Origin: Pontiella sp.
GTDB lineage: Bacteria > Verrucomicrobiota > Kiritimatiellia > Kiritimatiellales > Pontiellaceae
Assembly: GCA_029939385.1 (NCBI GenBank)
Contig: JAOZSZ010000025.1
Location: 1 to 11,256, forward strand
Direction of reading: 5' to 3'
DNA: 11,256 bases
A model generated the notes under the pieces. It worked only from the letters and a program-made list of their open reading frames with translations, was not told the origin of the DNA and searched no databases. The position numbers and the translations under genes are program-made. This document shows positions 7,981-11,256 of this stretch, piece after piece. Position 1 is the stretch's first letter. The number at the start of each line of letters is the position of its first letter.

Positions 7981-8784
7981 ATGAAAATTGAGACGAAACA
8001 TTTAACCTGTGCCTATTCAACCTGCCCGAACGACACCTTTATTTTTTGTCAACTCGCGCAAGATCGCGATATTGAGGTATATCTGCACGACGTCGAAACA
8101 CTCAATCGCTTAGCGTTTGACGAACGCTTTGATGTCACCAAGATTTCATTCCACGCGTGGCTTTTATTGCAGGACAAATATCAACTTCTTAATGTTGGTG
8201 CGGCTCTCGGACGGGGCTGTGGCCCGCTCGTGATAAGCCGCCAAGATGGCGGCGGTACGTATCGCCGGCTTCCAGCCGGCCCTGTCGCCGTGCCGGGAGA
8301 ATTCACCACCGCGCATCTATTGCTGCGTCTCTGGAATCCTGAGCTTAAAACTCGCATCTTTATGCCGTTCGATCAGATTATGGATGCCGTCGCATCGGGC
8401 AAGGCCGATGCCGGGGTAATCATCCACGAAGGACGCTTTGTTTTTGAAGAGCGTGGTTTTCAATGCTTGGAAGATCTCGGCGAATGGTGGGAAGCAGAGA
8501 CTGGCCTGCCGATCCCGCTGGGTTGTATCGTCGCCCGAAAGAGCCTTGGAAAGGAACGCATTGCCGAAATTGAACAGCGCCTGAAAGGTTCGATCCAATC
8601 CGCCTTCGCCGATCCCGCATCGACCTTCGAATATATTAAGCACTATGCGCAGGAGCTCGACGACGATGTCATCCGCAAGCATATCAAAACCTACGTCAAC
8701 GACTTCACCCTTGACCTCGGCAACGAAGGCCGCGCGGCGATTAATAAGTTGCAACAGATGGCCGGGGATGCCGGGATAATTTGA
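7981..8784 (+). CDS. mqnD: 1,4-dihydroxy-6-naphthoate synthase (futalosine menaquinone pathway)
   Basis: 267 residues. MqnD converts cyclic dehypoxanthine futalosine to 1,4-dihydroxy-6-naphthoate. Family landmarks: STCPNDTFIF (13-22), HDVETLNRLA (36-45), DVTKISFHAW (51-60), ALGRGCGPLV (75-84), VAVPGEFTTA (102-111) and the periplasmic-binding-protein-like second lobe with ADAGVIIHEGRF. The normally charged loop between GPLV and VAVPG is replaced by QDGGG then TYRRLPAGP, encoded by a perfect DNA palindrome (separate entry). The loop is near normal in length, so activity is probably kept. A GTG at 7972 is a possible earlier start; the ATG at 7981 is preferred, though neither has a clear Shine-Dalgarno. 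The 109-bp divergent gap upstream shows no convincing promoter boxes. It is the first gene of the mqn cluster. Confidence 0.92.
   Translation: MKIETKHLTCAYSTCPNDTFIFCQLAQDRDIEVYLHDVETLNRLAFDERFDVTKISFHAWLLLQDKYQLLNVGAALGRGCGPLVISRQDGGGTYRRLPAGPVAVPGEFTTAHLLLRLWNPELKTRIFMPFDQIMDAVASGKADAGVIIHEGRFVFEERGFQCLEDLGEWWEAETGLPIPLGCIVARKSLGKERIAEIEQRLKGSIQSAFADPASTFEYIKHYAQELDDDVIRKHIKTYVNDFTLDLGNEGRAAINKLQQMAGDAGII
8264..8280. repeat. Palindromic repeat with CTTCCAG core inside mqnD
   Basis: GCCGGCT and AGCCGGC form a perfect 7-bp stem around the loop TCC. The core GCTTCCAGC is the same as in the 9328-9354 repeat of the next gene, and both have GTA six bases before it, but the outer stem bases differ in a compensated way. 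It is translated in a different frame from those copies (ctt-cca-g here), giving RRLPAG. Confidence 0.5.
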
Positions 8785-8787
8785 TGG

Positions 8788-8797
8788 GCAACGAATG
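8788..8797 (+). repeat. GCAACGAATG unit in the mqnD/mqnBP gap
   Basis: A single copy of the 10-bp unit that recurs at 10224, 10276 and 10294, and inverted at 11120-11146. It starts 3 bp after the mqnD stop codon, within a 30-bp gap, and is followed by a GTAAAAAAGG stretch that supplies the ribosome site of the next gene. Confidence 0.6.
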
Positions 8798-8814
8798 AAT
8801 GTAAAAAAGGAATT

Positions 8815-10224
8815 ATGATTGGAATCATATTTGCAACGGGCATGGAGGCGCATCCCTTTCTTGAAAGAGGGGTGCCGGATGGTGTTGTGCTACGCATTTC
8901 CGGAATGGGGATGGCGGCGGCGCATGCGGCGACCGAGGAGCTGATTAAAAAGCACGGTTGCACTACCATCATTAACGCTGGAGTGTGCGGTGCGCTTGAT
9001 GATGGCCTTGAGCGCGGCTCCGTTCATCATGTTTCGGTGGTTAATGTAGACGGAACTTCCAGCTCCGTTGGGGTAGGACGGAATGGCTTGCGCCTTGTAA
9101 CCGTTGAAAAACCCGTATTCCAGCCTGATCGTAAAAAGGAACTCTCCAAGCAGGCGGACCTCGTCGATATGGAAGGCTATGCTGTCGCCTACGTTTGCGA
9201 ATCGCATAAAATTCCCTGCATCCTAATCAAGGGCGTGACCGACTTTGGCGATGGCAACGGAAAGGAAGATATCAAAAAGCATATTGATCCCGTTTCCGCC
9301 GCTGTGGCCGAAGCGGTGGCTGAAGTCGTAGACGGAGCTTCCAGCTCCGTTGGGCAGAACAACGCGGGTTACTTAAATCAAACGAAGCAGGAAGCATCGT
9401 CTACGTTGCTAAAAAAGCTTCACGCGTTCACAAAAATTGAACACACACTCTTCAGCCTTCCTCTACTCTTTGCTGGCGCATGGCTTGGGGCAGGGGGGCA
9501 ATGCCCTTCGATCAAAACCCTGTTATTGATTTCGTTGGTGGGCCTCGGCGCGCGCACCTTCGGCATGGCGGTCAATCGCATCCTCGACAAAAATAGCGAT
9601 GCCAAAAACCCGCGCACAAAAAACCGAGAACTCCCCTCCGGCAAGCTTTCCATGGTGCAGGGCTACGGCGTAGCGCTCGCGGGACTGGTTCTCTACTTTA
9701 TAGGGTGTGCGCTATTGGGCACCACGGTGCTCAAACTCTCCCTCGTTCCTTTAGTTCCGCTGGCGCTCTATTCTCTACTCAAACGTTTCACGCCGCTGTG
9801 CCACTATGGCATCGGGGTTTGTCTGGCCGCGGCACCGCTCGGCGCATTTGTTGCCGTCACAAATAACCTTTCCTTCACGCCCGAGGTGCTCCTACTTGCT
9901 CTCTTCACTTTCTGCTGGATCAGCGGGTTCGATATGATCTATGCACTGATGGATATCGACTTCGACCGAGAGAATGGCGTGCGCAGTATCCCCGCATCGC
10001 TCGGGGCGACCGGCGCCCAGTGGGTCGCAGCCATCACGCATTGCGTCTCCATTGCCGCCCTACTATTTTTAGTTGATGGATGGCTCTCCGGCGTATCGGC
10101 GGCGGTTTCTATTATGGCTTTTAGTGCGGCCTACTTGCCGCGTATCCCGGTGCATGTTAGATTTTTCCCGATCTCCGCCATCGCCGGTATCGCCGGTGCG
10201 TTGGTCGTGCTGTTGGGGGGATAG
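8815..10224 (+). CDS. Fused futalosine hydrolase (MqnB) and UbiA-family prenyltransferase (MqnP)
   Basis: 469 residues in two parts. Residues 1-172 form a nucleoside-phosphorylase-fold hydrolase like MqnB/MTA-SAH nucleosidase: ATGMEAHPF (7-15, catalytic-type Glu11), ISGMGM (28-33), INAGVCGA (53-60), VDMEGYA (117-123, Glu120) and GVTDFGD (140-146, Asp143). Residues about 198-469 are a UbiA-type integral membrane prenyltransferase: the first aspartate motif NRILDKNSDAKNPRT (254-268), then ELPSG, and the second motif YALMDIDFDREN (376-387), with seven to nine membrane helices. The parts catalyse non-consecutive futalosine-pathway steps: removal of the purine base, and prenylation of dihydroxynaphthoate. 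Two copies of a short DNA repeat code for DGTSSSVG (79-86) and DGASSSVG (173-180); the second forms part of the linker. The start has AAGGA nearby, and the stop overlaps a GCAACGAATG unit. Confidence 0.88.
   Translation: MIGIIFATGMEAHPFLERGVPDGVVLRISGMGMAAAHAATEELIKKHGCTTIINAGVCGALDDGLERGSVHHVSVVNVDGTSSSVGVGRNGLRLVTVEKPVFQPDRKKELSKQADLVDMEGYAVAYVCESHKIPCILIKGVTDFGDGNGKEDIKKHIDPVSAAVAEAVAEVVDGASSSVGQNNAGYLNQTKQEASSTLLKKLHAFTKIEHTLFSLPLLFAGAWLGAGGQCPSIKTLLLISLVGLGARTFGMAVNRILDKNSDAKNPRTKNRELPSGKLSMVQGYGVALAGLVLYFIGCALLGTTVLKLSLVPLVPLALYSLLKRFTPLCHYGIGVCLAAAPLGAFVAVTNNLSFTPEVLLLALFTFCWISGFDMIYALMDIDFDRENGVRSIPASLGATGAQWVAAITHCVSIAALLFLVDGWLSGVSAAVSIMAFSAAYLPRIPVHVRFFPISAIAGIAGALVVLLGG
9046..9072. 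repeat. 27-bp in-frame repeat, copy 1, inside the MqnB domain
   Basis: Matches 9328-9354 at 26 of 27 positions. The palindromic part is ACGGAACT, TCC, AGCTCCGT, with one mismatch in the 8-bp stem. It is translated as DGTSSSVG between HHVSVVNV and GRNGLR, where the nucleosidase fold would have a surface loop. Confidence 0.8.
9328..9354. repeat. 27-bp in-frame repeat, copy 2, at the MqnB-MqnP junction
   Basis: Second copy, with a perfect 8-bp stem: ACGGAGCT, TCC, AGCTCCGT. It is in the same frame as copy 1 (DGASSSVG) and sits at the end of the hydrolase domain, beginning the roughly 25-residue linker that leads to the membrane prenyltransferase. Confidence 0.8.
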
Positions 10225-10233
10225 CAACGAATG
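10224..10233 (+). repeat. GCAACGAATG unit after mqnBP
   Basis: Its first base is the last base of the mqnBP stop codon (TAG). The unit with its right flank, GCAACGAATGAGAC, is repeated exactly at 10294-10307, and with its left flank TA it also matches 10274-10285 over 12 bp. Confidence 0.65.
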
Positions 10234-10275
10234 AGACCTGACGACATATTTGCACTCATGGTTGGTTTGATCGTA

Positions 10276-10302
10276 GCAACGAATGTAGGAAAAGCAACGA
10301 AT
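10276..10302 (+). repeat. Left 27-bp inverted repeat
   Basis: Built as unit GCAACGAAT, a 9-base spacer GTAGGAAAA, and a second unit GCAACGAAT. It is identical, in reverse complement, to 11120-11146. It ends 8 bp before the start codon of the GxxExxY gene and is followed by GAGACGG, the only candidate ribosome site for that gene. Confidence 0.9.
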
Positions 10303-10310
10303 GAGACGGT

Positions 10311-11117
10311 ATGGTGAATAATAAGGTCAACAATCCCAATCTACTTTATCCTGAACTCTCGTATTCAATCGTTGGTTCAGCGATGGATGTCCATAATGAA
10401 CTCGGCTCGGGTTGGGATGAGTGGGACTACCACCGGGCGATGATTGAGTCGCTGGTTGCTAAGGGGCATGATGTGTCGAGCCATGAGCGAAAAGAACTCA
10501 TTCACCAAGGCAAGGCTGTGGATCATTTTGAGCTTGATCTCTTGATTGACGATTTGATTATTCTTGAACTGAAGCATATCAGATCTGATTTTCATCCAGT
10601 GCATTACACCCAACTCATCAACTATCTTAAGGGGTGGGAAAAAAGGCTTGGAATCTTAATTAACTATGGAATGGAGAGGCTTGGCTACAAGCGGATTCCT
10701 TATGACCCCATTCAAGGAACGGTTCTGCATGTCGGGAAATGGGTTGAACTTGAAAAACGAATACCGGTGTTAACCGAAAGGGTTTCAATTGCTGTTGATT
10801 CGATTCTTCAACAACATGGTTATGGCTATGGTGTTAACGTTTATAAAAAGTTGCTGATGGCTGAACTCGAATATCTAGGTTCTACTGCCGTCTTCCCGAT
10901 TTTTTCACCACGTTATAAGGCATTGAACCTTGGTTCGCGCGAGATTGACTCTATTCTTATTGATTCATGTTTGTTGGTGTCGGTCTCGGCATCCGGGCAC
11001 TGTGCGTCGTCAACAGAACTAGCGTATCTCAAAAGCTACATGAGGCAAACGGAAACTCCAGCAGGGCTCCTGATTGATATAGGATGCTCCGAGATTCAGT
11101 TAAAAGGTGTTTTGTAG
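10311..11117 (+). CDS. GxxExxY family protein (PD-(D/E)XK nuclease fold), tandem-domain form
   Basis: 268 residues, about twice the usual 120-135 of the GxxExxY family (TIGR04256/PDDEXK_3). Domain 1 (about 12-130) has the naming motif G34-W-D-E37-W-D-Y40, then FELDLLIDD (73-81, Asp76), LELKH (85-89, Glu86 and Lys88), Q101LINYLKG and GILINYG (114-120): a complete PD-(D/E)XK set. Domain 2 (about 160-266) lines up by eye with the same pattern but has G172-xx-V175-xx-Y178, IDSILIDS (212-219), VSVSA (223-227) and GLLIDIG (252-258). Asp76, Glu86 and Lys88 fall opposite Ser214, Ser224 and Ser226, so this half looks catalytically dead. The family's biological role is not established. The ATG at 10311 has weak GAGACGG upstream. 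It interrupts the mqn operon in the same orientation, between perfect inverted repeats. Confidence 0.85.
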   Translation: MVNNKVNNPNLLYPELSYSIVGSAMDVHNELGSGWDEWDYHRAMIESLVAKGHDVSSHERKELIHQGKAVDHFELDLLIDDLIILELKHIRSDFHPVHYTQLINYLKGWEKRLGILINYGMERLGYKRIPYDPIQGTVLHVGKWVELEKRIPVLTERVSIAVDSILQQHGYGYGVNVYKKLLMAELEYLGSTAVFPIFSPRYKALNLGSREIDSILIDSCLLVSVSASGHCASSTELAYLKSYMRQTETPAGLLIDIGCSEIQLKGVL

Positions 11118-11119
11118 GA

Positions 11120-11146
11120 ATTCGTTGCTTTTCCTACATTCGTTGC
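11120..11146 (-). repeat. Right 27-bp inverted repeat
   Basis: The exact reverse complement of 10276-10302. It begins 2 bp after the stop of the GxxExxY gene. Overlapping it, GTAGGAA (11114-11120) and TTCCTAC (11131-11137) can form a 7-bp hairpin with a 10-nt loop that includes the stop codon region. There is no following T tract, so a terminator role is unlikely. Confidence 0.9.
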
Positions 11147-11161
11147 AGGTAAGAGGGGATT

Positions 11162-11256
11162 ATGAATTTGATTGTGGCATTAACGGGCGCGTCGGGGGCG
11201 CTGGTAACAAAGCTGCTGATTGAAAAATCGCAGTGGCCAGTAACGTTGGTGGCGAG
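11162..11256 (+). CDS. mqnM: UbiX-like flavin prenyltransferase, N-terminal fragment (futalosine pathway MqnM)
   Basis: Only the first 31 codons are in the window; the gene runs off the right edge. The start MNLIVALTGASGALVTKLL matches the UbiX/Pad1 N-terminus, whose GASGA loop binds the FMN phosphate. UbiX enzymes join dimethylallyl phosphate to FMN, making the prenyl-FMN cofactor of UbiD-type decarboxylases. In the futalosine pathway the UbiX and UbiD homologues are MqnM and MqnL, and the position next to mqnD and the mqnB-mqnP fusion supports that reading; a general ubiX role cannot be excluded from the fragment. A good ribosome site AGAGGGG (11152-11158) precedes the ATG. Confidence 0.85.
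   Translation, partial: MNLIVALTGASGALVTKLLIEKSQWPVTLVA

Larger units (their letters stand above)
10276..11146. mobile_element. Candidate cassette: GxxExxY gene bounded by 27-bp perfect inverted repeats
   Basis: The 871-bp segment is delimited by identical inverted 27-bp ends (10276-10302 and 11120-11146) and carries a single gene, the GxxExxY protein, unrelated to the menaquinone genes around it. Both ends sit in short intergenic gaps, so mqnM keeps its own ribosome site at 11152-11158. No transposase, integrase or clear target-site duplication is seen. Mobility is therefore an inference from the flanking symmetry; the ends could instead be two copies of an ordinary dispersed repeat. Confidence 0.35.

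Noticed and set aside
8317..8853. Long minus-strand open frame opposite mqnD (178 codons)
   Set aside because: It is antisense to a well-supported mqnD, has no recognisable domain and no sensible start context.
10224..10307. Possible CRISPR array from repeated GCAACGAATG
   Set aside because: Units are only 9-10 bp, spacers are irregular (42 bp and 8-9 bp), copies occur in both orientations, and no cas genes are present.
10276..11146. Insertion sequence with its own transposase
   Set aside because: The only gene inside is GxxExxY-like, without a DDE, HUH or recombinase signature, and no clear target duplication is visible; kept only as a candidate cassette.

Overview
The window is a compact bacterial chromosome segment that looks Gram-negative. 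It carries core-metabolism genes and a partial futalosine (mqn) menaquinone operon. That route, together with the mixed gene content, is compatible with a PVC-type bacterium (Verrucomicrobiota/Kiritimatiellota-like). This placement is an inference: no rRNA or other phylogenetic marker is present. Start sites often lack a strong Shine-Dalgarno sequence.

Layout. (1) 1-210: the end of a 2-Cys peroxiredoxin gene and a strong intrinsic terminator. (2) 305-2972, plus strand: an AI-2E-family membrane transporter, nadC (NAD synthesis) and coaX (type III pantothenate kinase), tightly packed, with nadC and coaX overlapping by ATGA. (3) 2967-3377, minus strand: a small PGPGW-type membrane protein whose end overlaps the end of coaX. 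A 7-4-7 palindrome lies in the divergent gap before the next gene. (4) 3495-4685: a PLP-dependent trans-sulfuration enzyme closest to cystathionine beta-lyase, followed by a hairpin shared with the convergent operon. (5) 7871-4717, minus strand: a secreted protein of unknown function, a multi-pass membrane protein and an Uup-type ABC-F ATPase. (6) 7981-11256, plus strand: mqnD, a fused mqnB-mqnP gene, a GxxExxY-family gene and the start of the ubiX-like mqnM.

The menaquinone genes belong together. The MqnB domain removes the base from futalosine, MqnD makes 1,4-dihydroxy-6-naphthoate, the UbiA-like MqnP domain prenylates it, and the UbiX-like MqnM supplies prenyl-FMN to a UbiD-like decarboxylase expected downstream.

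The most unusual part is 8264-11146. Two short repeat families occur here. One is a palindrome with a CTTCCAG core, found inside mqnD once and inside the mqnB-mqnP fusion twice. In the fusion it codes for DGxSSSVG in a loop and again in the interdomain linker. The other is a 9-10 bp unit, GCAACGAAT(G), present in each gap of the operon. Two units with a 9-bp spacer form a perfect 27-bp inverted repeat that flanks the GxxExxY gene, which interrupts the operon. That protein is about twice the family's usual length: its first PD-(D/E)XK domain looks intact, and its second looks like a diverged copy with the catalytic residues replaced. No RNA genes, CRISPR array or recognisable transposase gene were seen.
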